From: Parachryseolinea silvisoli
Lineage (GTDB): Bacteria; Bacteroidota; Bacteroidia; Cytophagales; Cyclobacteriaceae
Reading direction: 5' to 3'
Length of the DNA stretch: 64,000 bases
Assembly: GCF_021190955.1 (NCBI RefSeq)
Contig: NZ_JAIOAO010000003.1
Span: 248,001 to 312,000 of the forward strand
The notes beneath the pieces are model-generated. The model saw only the letters and a program-made list of their open reading frames with translations. It searched no databases and was not told where the DNA came from. The position numbers and the translations under genes were made by a program. Of the stretch, positions 7,509-16,688 are shown piece after piece (the stretch's first letter is position 1; every line of letters begins with the position of its first letter).

Positions 7509-7715
7509 ATGGAACTCAAACGCGTCGTTATATACTCAAAAGACATAGAGCTTATCACCGGCAAAAGCGGTCGGTACGCCCGAAAGATCATGGCTAGGAT
7601 GCGCAAGGAGCTAGGCAAAGAGAAACATCAATTAATATCACTTGGCGAGTTTTGCGCATACACCGGTCTTCCGGAGCACGAAGTACTGGCGCATCTCTGC
7701 GGCTACACGCGATGA
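7509..7715 (+). CDS. Small helix-turn-helix-like protein
   Basis: A 68-residue product from ATG 7509. It contains two helix-turn-helix-like stretches: DIELITGKSGRYARKIMARM (about residues 12-31) and LISLGEFCAYTGLPEHEV (about 42-59). The first resembles the recognition helices of small excisionase or Arm-type DNA-binding proteins. It is transcribed away from the four-gene cassette, so it may control it from the shared 215-base gap. The family is not named by anything I can see. Confidence 0.6.
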   Translation: MELKRVVIYSKDIELITGKSGRYARKIMARMRKELGKEKHQLISLGEFCAYTGLPEHEVLAHLCGYTR

Positions 7716-8758
7716 ACCTCCTTGAAAGAATTTGATGGTTTGAATAAGAAAGTCTCGGTTCTTTTACGCTCAAAATCGCATGAAATACGTATATTTATAA
7801 TGCACAATGAGGTGAGTTTAAGGCGTTGTATTGCGTGTCGCCCTTATCTCGCCCTAGAGCCTGGAGACTTTTAGTAAGTAATTGACATACAGCATTTAAG
7901 GTAGGTGGTTCGTGTTTGGCCACCCCGACTTGACCAGACAAACTCGTTTTTCGAGATTTGTCTGGTCTTTTTTTGTCCTCTAAATTGTTGTTGATCAGAT
8001 AGATCGTTTGTGGTAATTCGTTGACTCGAATAGTTCGAACCCTCGTTCCGTCGAAATTCAATTTTTCGGGATATATCGAACTAAAGATCTACCGTTTCCC
8101 CTCAATGTTCACTCTCTATATATGCTTCAGCTAGCGGGAAGAGTTTTGGAACCCCAGTGCCAAGCAAGTTTTCAACAGTTCTATGATCGTCGCCTAGATC
8201 CCCAATCTGTGCGTTTAGCTGCTCAATGGGCTAGCTGCAGATGGTGCTACAGTTCTAAATTTATTTTGAACTCTTCGTTTCTCCCATTGTACATAACCTT
8301 ACGCTGGACCATTCGCCGGGGGAGCGTGTGTTGAAAATCCAATCATAGCGAAACGTATCGCGTTGGTTTGATAAGCGTCGAGAGTAGTGGTGTATACATT
8401 CGGCTGAATGCGTTGCAATGCATGACTAACCTGGCCTGGAAACTCCATGCTATGTTACGCAGCAGGAGTTGAGATGCCCGGGGCACTGTTGCTGCAGCCG
8501 GGCAACAACGCTACTTATCGTAAATCATTGTGCTTAAAAAAGATATTTTCACGGTACATCTGTTTGCTGCGAACATGCTGCAAGATGGCGCATGAATCCA
8601 TGTGATGGGCCGGGTTTGTTGATGAAAATCTACATCGGGCGGAGGAAGCTGTCGGATCGGTTCATGAAAAAACACCGATCAAAAAATATTTTATGGAGTG
8701 GTTTTGGGGGAATTCGTACCTTCGTTACGATAAAACCCTACTTAAAACCCTTCTATTT
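7716..8758. other. 1-kb gap without a supported gene; one strong terminator
   Basis: Apart from the terminator at 7932-7974, only short low-quality frames occur. The 200 bases before the terminator have no credible frame, so a small untranslated RNA ending there is possible. The right part (8400-8690) holds scattered GC-rich palindromic tracts but no clear signal; the promoter of the downstream TPR protein must be here. Confidence 0.4.
7932..7974 (+). terminator. Strong rho-independent terminator
   Basis: A 15-bp stem (7932-7946 with 7952-7967, a single bulged base at 7956), TTTTT loop, followed by seven Ts (7968-7974). It reads on the plus strand and lies 217 bases after the small HTH-like gene, with no other gene between. 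Confidence 0.85.
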
Positions 8759-10909
8759 ATGCGGTGGCTACTCTGCTTTTCCGTGTTGTTTGCTTTTTGT
8801 TCGGTGTATGGGCAGAAGCCTGCGCAGCGACGTATCGACAGCCTTCACCACGTGACGTCCCTTGCCGGGACGCCCTATACATTATCAAACACGTATGCAC
8901 AACTTACGCTTGTTTACCAGGCCGGTGGCCGGCCCGATAGTGCCCGTCATTACTTAGGGATGCTGGGAAATCTATTTGCCGACAATCGTAAGGACCATAA
9001 AATAGCTTCGCGTTACTTCATGACCGCCGGTCTTTACTTCCAGCGGCAAGGAGATCTGAGAGAGGCACTTCCTTATATGATCTCTGCATTAGAGTACCTC
9101 GATGCCATCGAGCCCGATCCTTCTTATGGAGAGCAGTTGCTAACCATTGGCAATACACATTTGTCGTTACGAAATCCGGTCAGCGCTGCCGACTATCACA
9201 GCCGTGCGTTGCGTGTATTCGAGAGATCGGGCAACCTTCGCGGACAATCGCTGAGCTTGCGCGGTTTGGGAATGGACCTGCTGGAGCAGGAAGAGTACCG
9301 CGAGGCAGAAAAGTATTTTCAGTCAGCCCTGAGGTTACAGGATGTGGTGAAAGATGCGCGCGAAACCCTCGCGATCCGAAGTGGCATGGCCAAAGCCTAT
9401 GCCGGCATGGGGCGCTATGAAACGTCGGCCGACTTTTACCAACGCGCGCTTTCGCAGGCAGAGGCCATGAAGCTCACACCGGAAGCCATGAAGACCTTGT
9501 ATTCCCTCGGCATGCTGTACACGGCCCGGAAAGACCCCGAGCAGGCCAAGCGTTATCTCCTGCAAGCGTTATCTCTGGCCTATGTCTCCGGCGACAGCGT
9601 CATGATGAACCGCATCAAGACGTCCCTGGCCGTCGTCTCGACTTCGCGTCGCCGCGGCACGGATGCTGAAAAGACGTTAGTGGACAATGTCGTCGCGGCA
9701 ACGACCGCCACCAATGTGCGCTCGCTGCCCGACGCCTACTATACGCTGGCACAATGGTATGCCGAACGTAAGCAATACGAAAAAGCTTTTACACAGCTGC
9801 ACGCCTATTTACAATTGAACGACACCGTACACCGGAAAGAAGCGCTGGCACAATACCGGGAACTCGAAGCGCGGTATGCGCGAAATAAAGAGGCTGATGA
9901 CTCCCTTACGCTCACCGCCGAGAACCAGGTTCAGGCACTGGAACGCGAGTTACAGGGTCTCACGGCACAACGTAATTACCTGACGGCTGCGGTATTGCTG
10001 GTAGTGTTGCTGACGGGGCTAGGTGCTCTGCTGTACTACCGGCGTTCGACTCGGGCCAGGAAATCTGAAAAGATACCTGACACGAAAGTGCCAACGCCAC
10101 GGGCACGTGCCACGGGGCAGGGAGCGCCCGTTCCTTCCCCGAGCCCACGCCCGGCGCCCCGTTCTGTCGCGGCCGAGCCGAAACCCGTTCCACCTGCGGT
10201 GGCTACGCTCGAGGCCGCGCTTGCCGTACAGGACGATGAAACCAGCGACCAGGCCGTTGTGCTGGTCATTGCGGATAACGCGGCGATGCGCTCGCTAATG
10301 GAGAAGACCTTAAAAACACAGTTCCGGACGATCGTTGCCACCAACGAAAACTCGGGATGGGAGAAGGCGCAAGCGCAAGTGCCCGATCTTGTTATTACCG
10401 ATATAGAGACATTGCCGGCAGATGGCAATAACTTTTGTGAGAAGCTGCGCGATGCTACGATCACCAGCCATATCCCGGTGGTGATGCTGACGGCGAATGC
10501 AGAACAGGAGAACAAGGCACAAGGGCTTCAAGCCGATGCCGATGAATACATTAGCAAACCTTTCGTACCCGAAGAGCTTCGCCTGCGGGTACAGAACATT
10601 ATTGCGCAACGCGAGAACCTGCGCCATGCTTTCAATCAACAGCTCGCACAACCGCGGGATATATTTTCATCCGATCCGGAATCAGATTTTATGGATTCCT
10701 TGCTGGAGATCCTGGAAGAACGTTATACCGAAGCCACCTTCGACGCAGAAGCGTTCACAACAGCCAGTGGGTTAAGCCGTATACAATTACACCGCAAACT
10801 TAAAGCGCTTACCGGCAAGTCTACCCGGGAGTTCCTGCAGGATTTTAAGCATACACGTTCACAGCAAGTGCAGGCAACTGATCGTGTGCCGATCACTGGG
10901 GATAGGTGA
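8759..10909 (+). CDS. TPR membrane protein with receiver domain and shortened AraC-type domain
   Basis: Start chosen at ATG 8759 because it gives a signal peptide (MRWLLCFSVLFAFCSVYG); an in-frame ATG exists at 8693. About 716 residues. Order: signal peptide, roughly eight TPR-like repeats (about 30-380), a coiled segment, one membrane helix (about 405-425), a Pro/Ala-rich linker, a receiver domain (about 498-615; probable phospho-acceptor Asp in VITDIE, Lys in YISKPF), and an AraC-like helix-turn-helix. There is no histidine kinase between the sensor and receiver, so it must be phosphorylated by another protein or signal otherwise. The AraC part has the first helix-turn-helix (GLSRIQLHRKLKALTGKS) but stops about 45 residues early: the second, usually more conserved, helix-turn-helix is absent. 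It converges on a SusC/SusD pair, which it may regulate. Confidence 0.85.
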   Translation: MRWLLCFSVLFAFCSVYGQKPAQRRIDSLHHVTSLAGTPYTLSNTYAQLTLVYQAGGRPDSARHYLGMLGNLFADNRKDHKIASRYFMTAGLYFQRQGDLREALPYMISALEYLDAIEPDPSYGEQLLTIGNTHLSLRNPVSAADYHSRALRVFERSGNLRGQSLSLRGLGMDLLEQEEYREAEKYFQSALRLQDVVKDARETLAIRSGMAKAYAGMGRYETSADFYQRALSQAEAMKLTPEAMKTLYSLGMLYTARKDPEQAKRYLLQALSLAYVSGDSVMMNRIKTSLAVVSTSRRRGTDAEKTLVDNVVAATTATNVRSLPDAYYTLAQWYAERKQYEKAFTQLHAYLQLNDTVHRKEALAQYRELEARYARNKEADDSLTLTAENQVQALERELQGLTAQRNYLTAAVLLVVLLTGLGALLYYRRSTRARKSEKIPDTKVPTPRARATGQGAPVPSPSPRPAPRSVAAEPKPVPPAVATLEAALAVQDDETSDQAVVLVIADNAAMRSLMEKTLKTQFRTIVATNENSGWEKAQAQVPDLVITDIETLPADGNNFCEKLRDATITSHIPVVMLTANAEQENKAQGLQADADEYISKPFVPEELRLRVQNIIAQRENLRHAFNQQLAQPRDIFSSDPESDFMDSLLEILEERYTEATFDAEAFTTASGLSRIQLHRKLKALTGKSTREFLQDFKHTRSQQVQATDRVPITGDR

Positions 10910-10966
10910 CGCGAGCAAGTTAAATCTTTAAACACTATCGCGAGTTGCTCGCTCCCATGAAGTAAG

Positions 10967-11000
10967 AAGGGGAAAACCTCCTTTGAGATTTTCCCCTTTT
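10967..11000. terminator. Bidirectional rho-independent terminator
   Basis: Perfect 10-bp stem, 10967-10976 with 10989-10998, ending in T-rich sequence on the right and A-rich on the left. It separates the convergent TPR/receiver gene and the SusD gene. Confidence 0.8.
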
Positions 11001-11044
11001 CCGCATAGCAAGTTCAGTATTAATTTTTCGTGGGTAGTAAATTA

Positions 11045-12616
11045 TTAATTAACGTCCCACCAAACGTTCGCGCTACCTACGTCCTGTCCTCCTGGAATGG
11101 TACTGACAGCATCATCAACTGCTTCTCTGTTTGTACTGTACTCGTTCGGCAGATAGGTCAACCTTTTCATGATTCCTCTTCCGACAGCAGAATTTTCTGT
11201 TTCCAACAAAGGATACAAAATGTCGGCATCAGTTCTTCGCAGATCAGACCACGTTTCCCATGATTCCGGGAAAAGTCCAAGGTATTTCTGCACAGTAATC
11301 TGCTTTCGTTGGTCACTCTCAGAACCGGCCCATAATACCGGTACGTTCACGGGAGGCGTGGTACTTAAGCCGGCATCATCATAATAAGAGACAAGAGTGG
11401 GTTCAACTGCCGTGCTTGTTCCTGTTATATAGGTGTTAATTTCAGATTCACTTGTAACGCCCCATTGCTGCAGAGACAAGCGGATGCCTTGTTCGTAGTG
11501 AGACTGTGCTGTTCCGCTACCCATATTCCATCCGTTCAGAACACCTTCTGCCAGATTAAAGTAGGTCTCAGATGCCATCATAACTTCGATCGGTTTTGTT
11601 GGGCCACTTACAAAAGTGGCTCGATTTATCTGACTTAAGTCATTCGTGTTCCAGCCTCGTACACTTCCGCCACCATTTGGCTGACCTATGTATTCTCCGT
11701 CTGGATTGGTCGCAAACCATTTTGAAAGCCGCGGGTCATCGTATCCTTTCAGGATGCTTTCCAGATCGGCCGACATATAAAATCCCCAACCACCTGCTAT
11801 ATCGACAAAGTCATTATATGCATTATCGCTCGTCGCAAAATAAGCACTTCCAGTATTAGACTCGATAACACCCGCCGCTACGGCAGCTTCCGCCTGAGCT
11901 TTAGCGGTAGAAGGAGCCACATCCGATAATCTCAATGCCAGACGCAACCTCAATGAATTGCCAAATCTTCTCCACTTTTCAACGTCGCCACCATATATCC
12001 TGTCAAAAGTTTCAAAAATACCTACCTTGCTCTGCGAGGTGGCACTCAATGTAGTATTTGCAGCATCAAGCAAGTTGAAAAAATCCTGATACATTGCCTC
12101 CTGGGAATCATACGCTACGGATGCGCCGCCTTTTCCTGCCTTGGAATAAGGCACAGCACCCCAGGAATCGGTGAATCGGTGGAACATAAAAACCTTCCAA
12201 ATATCAACAATGGCCAACGCTTCAGCATTTCCTTCTGATGCAGTATAGGTATTTCTCAGCGAAGGCACTGCCAGGGTATAAAATCTCAACCACCCGCGGC
12301 CTCTCCATCCATCGTTGATCCCATTTCTTTCTGTTGCCCAATCCGTGGGACCGGCAGAAAAGTAATGCGTAAAAAGCATGGAATGTAGCATCGTTATAAG
12401 TCCGAACGTTCCAGGGTCATCCTCCGGAAGGGCCCAGGACGAATGGCTGATTCCCTTGTACAAGGCGTTGGCAAATGACGGACCTGCCAGGGTCGCATCC
12501 AATTGATCTGCTGTAAGGGTATTCGGATTGGTGTTAATCTCGTCAAAATCCCCGGTACAGCTCACCGACAATATCAGCATGGCCAGTGTGATATACTTTA
12601 TTGTAATCTTTTTCAT
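11045..12616 (-). CDS. SusD/RagB-type nutrient-binding lipoprotein (SusD_2-like)
   Basis: A 523-residue lipoprotein: the N-terminus MKKITIKYITLAMLILSVSC ends in a lipobox Cys at residue 20. The mature part starts DFDEINTNPNTLT, the typical opening of the SusD-like_2 branch, and carries the TPR-type helical blocks and a C-terminal EIMMASETYFNLAEG-type helix plus a WETWSDLRRT block. It sits on the outer membrane and should close over the SusC transporter encoded just upstream (12-base gap), capturing a glycan or peptide. No enzymes accompany the pair, so its substrate is not suggested by context. Confidence 0.9.
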   Translation of the reverse strand: MKKITIKYITLAMLILSVSCTGDFDEINTNPNTLTADQLDATLAGPSFANALYKGISHSSWALPEDDPGTFGLITMLHSMLFTHYFSAGPTDWATERNGINDGWRGRGWLRFYTLAVPSLRNTYTASEGNAEALAIVDIWKVFMFHRFTDSWGAVPYSKAGKGGASVAYDSQEAMYQDFFNLLDAANTTLSATSQSKVGIFETFDRIYGGDVEKWRRFGNSLRLRLALRLSDVAPSTAKAQAEAAVAAGVIESNTGSAYFATSDNAYNDFVDIAGGWGFYMSADLESILKGYDDPRLSKWFATNPDGEYIGQPNGGGSVRGWNTNDLSQINRATFVSGPTKPIEVMMASETYFNLAEGVLNGWNMGSGTAQSHYEQGIRLSLQQWGVTSESEINTYITGTSTAVEPTLVSYYDDAGLSTTPPVNVPVLWAGSESDQRKQITVQKYLGLFPESWETWSDLRRTDADILYPLLETENSAVGRGIMKRLTYLPNEYSTNREAVDDAVSTIPGGQDVGSANVWWDVN

Positions 12617-12628
12617 TACGACTTTCTT

Positions 12629-15600
12629 TTAAAAATTTACTTTCACATTAAACCCGATGTCTCTGGTGGTAGGAATATTGAATGATTCAACGCCCTGGAG
12701 GTTTCCTACGCCTACCCCTTGTTCAGGGTCAAAGTACTTAGCCTTGTTCACGATAAAGAACAGGTTTCTTCCTACAATCGAGAAATTCACTCCCGTGAGT
12801 GGAGTTTTTTCTAAAAATTTCTTCGGCAGTGAATACCCGAGTACCAATTCTCTCAAACGGACATTGGTTGCACTAAATACAAAATCTTCTGCAGATCTTG
12901 GGTCCCGGCCTGCAACCTGCGTCCAATAATTTTCTGCCGAAATGGAAGTTGTATTCGGTGTCGTAGATGTAATAGTTCCATCAGAAGCACGCGTAGCAAC
13001 AAGCCCCTTTACTACAAAATTCTCTTCCCGTCCCCTTACTGTAATGTCGCTTGCTCCCCCGCCGGCCAGTTTTGACTGGGTATAGGAGATCACTGTACCG
13101 CCGACCCTGGCATCGATCAGGAAGCTAAGAGAGAAGTTTTTGTACGACAGCCTGTTTTGAAGACCACCCAGCCAATCCGGATTGAAGTTACCTGCGTTAA
13201 TATCAAAGCCAGGAGTGAATTCTGGCAAACCTGAGGTTCCATTTACCAGAATCTGTCCATCGGCTGTACGATTAAAACCTCTGATGTAAAGGTCACCGTA
13301 GCCGCCTCCTTCTTTAATAATTGTTTGGACCAGTCGCTCAGATCCTGTTCTGATCGACAGTGAGGGACGACCTTTCATGATGCTCAGTACCTTCGTTCTG
13401 TAGCTTGAATAGTTGAGGGTTACATCCCATTTGAAATTATCGCTTTGGATAATATCTGCGTTCAGTACCACTTCGATCCCTCTGTTCCGAATTGAACCTC
13501 CGTTCACTACCTCGATTGCAGACCCGCCAGATTCCGGCACGTTTATAGTAAAGATCTGGTTTTTAGTCTTGGTTTCGTAGAAGGTGAAATCTAACCCGAT
13601 CCGGTTATTCAAAAACCGGGCATCTAATCCGAACTCGTTTGAACTGGAGATTTCCGGCTTAAGCGTTGGATTATTGAGCATGGTTGATGATTGCACGACT
13701 CCACCATCCGTTCCGTAGTAAAAAATCTGTTGACTTAATCGATAAGGCTCGGTGTCATTACCCACAGAAGCATGCGAAGCTCTTACTTTCAAATAAGTCA
13801 ATATTTCGGACTCAACGCTAAATATATCCGTCAATACTCCTGAAAGACCTACCGATGGATAGAAATACGATCTGTTATTTTTAGGCAACGCTGAAGACCA
13901 GTCATTACGTGCTGTAACATCCAGGAACAGATAGTCTTTGTAGCCTAACTGAGCAAAACCATACAGTGAGTTGATTCGCTTGTCATAAGGCTCAGAGACT
14001 GGTGTATAAGAAGAGATGTTGCTTATCGCAAAAAAGTTTCTCTTACTAAGCGGACCACTCACCGTTAGCGTAGATCGTGTTTGTACTAGCGAATTACCAC
14101 CCGCACTTACGTTAACAGATAAATCTCCAAACTTTTTGTTGTAAGCCAGAAGAAAGTCTGAGTTTAACTCACGAGTGGTTCCTCTTGCTTGTGAATAGCT
14201 CCCAACCTCATTCGCAATTACTGACTGTGAAGCATACTTGGAAATATCTGTTGAAATCGATGACTGATCAAGTCCGGATCGCACCTGTAGGCTGAGCGCG
14301 CTGGTAAAGTTGTACTTCAACGATGCCATCCCGATAAACCTGTTTTGCTCGTCTGTTCTCAGGTTTCTTTTGGCGAGCCAGGCTGGGTTTTCCAGTACTC
14401 CCCCGATAGAGTTTGGAGTAGGCCAATTGTAGCGAATCTGTCCTGCAGGATCTATATACTGATAATCCTTGTATTGCGCGTAGGGCATACTTCTGGGCAT
14501 TGCATAAGCACCCTCACCGATCGATCCCTCGCCAGTATTCAGCGCGTTGTCGATTTCCTGATAGATGTAGTTGGTCTTTACATCCAGTTTCAGCTTGCTG
14601 CTAAGGTCACTGGTGACGCGCAAATTCACGTTATGCCTTTTCAGCTCGTTACCTGGTACTATACCTTCTGAAGTGGTATTAGTATAGGAAAAATATCCCT
14701 GGGTATTCTGATTTCCCATTGACGTAGAAATGGTCTTTGCCCAGTTGTACCCGGTTTTGAAGAAGTCCATGCCATTGTCTGGCTGGGGGGTAAGTGCATA
14801 GGTTGCCGGCCCTGCGTAATTAGGATTGAATGAAAGTTGCCATGCCGCTACTTCCTGACCAACCATTTCAGGTCCCCAACTATTCCGGGATGCTGGATCA
14901 TACACGCCGGCACGTCCTTGACCATATTGGTCTTGAAGGTTCAGCATGTTATATGCTTTGGAAAACATTAGATTTGATGAAACGGATACAGTAGCTTTCT
15001 GCCCCGCGGAGCCCTTTTTAGTGGTGATAATGATAACCCCGTTGCTTGCACGTGTTCCGTAGAGCGCTGCTGCTGATGGACCTTTCAATACTGAAATGGA
15101 AGCAATGTCTTCCGGGTTGATGCTTGAGATACCGTTAAAGGTGGTAGTTCCTCCAATGTCCGTTCCCGGCGTTGATGTGGGGCTCATATAATTATCCATC
15201 GGCACACCATCAATGACGAAAAGCGGCTGGTTGTTTCCCGTTAGTGACCGGTTACCTCTGAGCGTAATTCTTGACGAGCTGCCAACACCGTTTCCGGTGG
15301 TTGAGAAGCTTAGCCCTGCTACCTTTCCTGACAAGGAGTTCGCCACGTTCAGGGAGCGTGCTTCTGAAAGTTCGTCAGTTTGGACCATCTGTGCTGAATA
15401 GGTTAGCGCTTTCTTATCTCTTTCCAAACCAAAAGCAGTCACCACAACTTCACCGAGCTGCGTAATATCTTCCACTAACACAACATTCACTTCGGTTTGT
15501 GTGCCAACATTCACTTCTTGTGTGGCATAACCTATAAATGAAAATACAAGCGTGGCGCCGCTGCGAGCCTCTATCGTGTAATTTCCGTCAGCATCGGTTG

Positions 15601-15778
15601 ACGCGCCCGTTGAAGTGCCCTTCAGCGATACACTTACACCGGGTAGGGGAGAACCGTCACCGTTAGACGTTACCTTGCCAGCAACCGTGGTGGTCTGTGC
15701 TTGTGCGGCTATCGCAAAGCAAAGACTCAGGCCCAGAGTTATTAGCAATTTTACCCTCCTTCGTACTTTTTTGATCAT
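12629..15778 (-). CDS. SusC/RagA-type TonB-dependent outer membrane transporter
   Basis: Start set at ATG 15778, which yields a proper signal peptide (MIKKVRRRVKLLITLGLSLC...AQAQ); a frame extension to 15841 lacks one. About 1049 residues. Order: signal peptide, carboxypeptidase-regulatory-like domain (about 29-115, with GSPLPGVSVSLKGT and DADGNYTI), plug domain with the SusC signature (DIASISVLKGPSAAALYGTR, about 232-251), then the 22-stranded barrel ending in an aromatic residue (NVKVNF). No STN domain, so it is not coupled to an anti-sigma factor. It forms a pair with the SusD gene downstream. Confidence 0.93.
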   Translation of the reverse strand: MIKKVRRRVKLLITLGLSLCFAIAAQAQTTTVAGKVTSNGDGSPLPGVSVSLKGTSTGASTDADGNYTIEARSGATLVFSFIGYATQEVNVGTQTEVNVVLVEDITQLGEVVVTAFGLERDKKALTYSAQMVQTDELSEARSLNVANSLSGKVAGLSFSTTGNGVGSSSRITLRGNRSLTGNNQPLFVIDGVPMDNYMSPTSTPGTDIGGTTTFNGISSINPEDIASISVLKGPSAAALYGTRASNGVIIITTKKGSAGQKATVSVSSNLMFSKAYNMLNLQDQYGQGRAGVYDPASRNSWGPEMVGQEVAAWQLSFNPNYAGPATYALTPQPDNGMDFFKTGYNWAKTISTSMGNQNTQGYFSYTNTTSEGIVPGNELKRHNVNLRVTSDLSSKLKLDVKTNYIYQEIDNALNTGEGSIGEGAYAMPRSMPYAQYKDYQYIDPAGQIRYNWPTPNSIGGVLENPAWLAKRNLRTDEQNRFIGMASLKYNFTSALSLQVRSGLDQSSISTDISKYASQSVIANEVGSYSQARGTTRELNSDFLLAYNKKFGDLSVNVSAGGNSLVQTRSTLTVSGPLSKRNFFAISNISSYTPVSEPYDKRINSLYGFAQLGYKDYLFLDVTARNDWSSALPKNNRSYFYPSVGLSGVLTDIFSVESEILTYLKVRASHASVGNDTEPYRLSQQIFYYGTDGGVVQSSTMLNNPTLKPEISSSNEFGLDARFLNNRIGLDFTFYETKTKNQIFTINVPESGGSAIEVVNGGSIRNRGIEVVLNADIIQSDNFKWDVTLNYSSYRTKVLSIMKGRPSLSIRTGSERLVQTIIKEGGGYGDLYIRGFNRTADGQILVNGTSGLPEFTPGFDINAGNFNPDWLGGLQNRLSYKNFSLSFLIDARVGGTVISYTQSKLAGGGASDITVRGREENFVVKGLVATRASDGTITSTTPNTTSISAENYWTQVAGRDPRSAEDFVFSATNVRLRELVLGYSLPKKFLEKTPLTGVNFSIVGRNLFFIVNKAKYFDPEQGVGVGNLQGVESFNIPTTRDIGFNVKVNF

Positions 15779-16082
15779 AGAATAATGGTTTTTTTGTTGT
15801 GAAAATTTATAATCTGAACCTCCGGCAAAGGAGCAATTCATTCTACCAAAAAGCCGCCTGTATCTTTAAAGGCAGGCAACACAACCATTACCAGTGACCA
15901 GGCGCATCCATTGGCGAGGTATAATAGTTTGTCCAAACAAACTAGATCTCCAACCACCGGATATTTGCCCAGCGACTTCAACGCACCAACTCAACAGTAG
16001 ATTTTATTTTTACTAAAAGTGTATTTGAGGTAAAACGGGGTGGTGAAAAGAATCTAATACTATGTTGACGGAAATATTTCTT

Positions 16083-16137
16083 GACACACATGCACACATA
16101 TATACACATGCATCACACATAGACACACACACTCATG
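16083..16137. repeat. CA/TA-rich alternating purine-pyrimidine tract
   Basis: About 55 bases made almost entirely of ACAC, ATAT and ATGCAT steps. Such alternating tracts can adopt left-handed DNA and are prone to slippage. Confidence 0.7.
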
Positions 16138-16600
16138 AAGGTTCGTCAGGGCCTCAGTCATATCATTGAAGTGTAATATTCGTGAAACCCTTAATCGAGA
16201 TAGAAGGCTTTCTTGCAGTATGCTAATCTGCATTGGGGTGAGAGAATTTATGTTATCCTTTTAAATGTGTTCGTCAAATAAAAAGTGATCCGGCTGAAAT
16301 GGCCATACATGATATAAGTGTTGAATATGAGATGGGAGTACATCGCTTAAATGATCAGTTTACAATCTTTTACAGATGAACGGATCATTTATAGAGAATC
16401 TTCGAGATTCCGTTGGAAAGTTAATGAAGCTAAAAATTTTTCTGCGTAAAAGCTATATCTACAAGAGACTATTTCAGTGGTAAAATGTTTGAGCGTCACT
16501 TTGACCCGCTTAACAAATTGGGTGGAGCAAGCTCATAGAATGGGATTGCCCAGGCCCGCTGTGTTTTCGCACATGGGTGGCGGGGAGGCCTTTTAAATCC

Positions 16601-16634
16601 AAATACCCCCCATGGTTTACACAAATACCCCCAT
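16601..16634. promoter_or_regulatory. Direct repeat, possible operator of the hybrid sensor
   Basis: Two copies of AAATACCCCC(C)AT start at 16601 and 16623, 22 bases apart, that is two helical turns on the same face, 55-90 bases ahead of the hybrid sensor start. A third ATACCCCC occurs at 20899-20906, ahead of the SusC gene that the sensor should control. AraC-type domains bind tandem direct repeats, so this may be the binding site. Confidence 0.4.
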
Positions 16635-16688
16635 TGCAAGCCAGAGGGGTTGTGGTAACTTGGCTGTCCGGACTTAGCTGTGGGGACC

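Larger units (their letters stand above)
15779..16688. other. Divergent intergenic region between SusC and the hybrid sensor
   Basis: About 900 bases that must hold the promoters of both divergent genes. It contains an alternating CA/TA tract (16083-16137) and two direct copies of AATACCCCC (16601-16634). Other frames are short and unconvincing. Confidence 0.5.

Noticed and set aside
7905-7945. GTGGTTCG...CCACCCCG...ACCA resembling the 3' half of a tRNA or tmRNA
   Set aside because: The loop is too long for a T-arm, there is no acceptor or anticodon stem upstream, and the sequence merges into a terminator stem.
7795-8061. 88-codon minus-strand frame across the terminator region
   Set aside because: It runs through a strong terminator hairpin and has no recognisable protein features.
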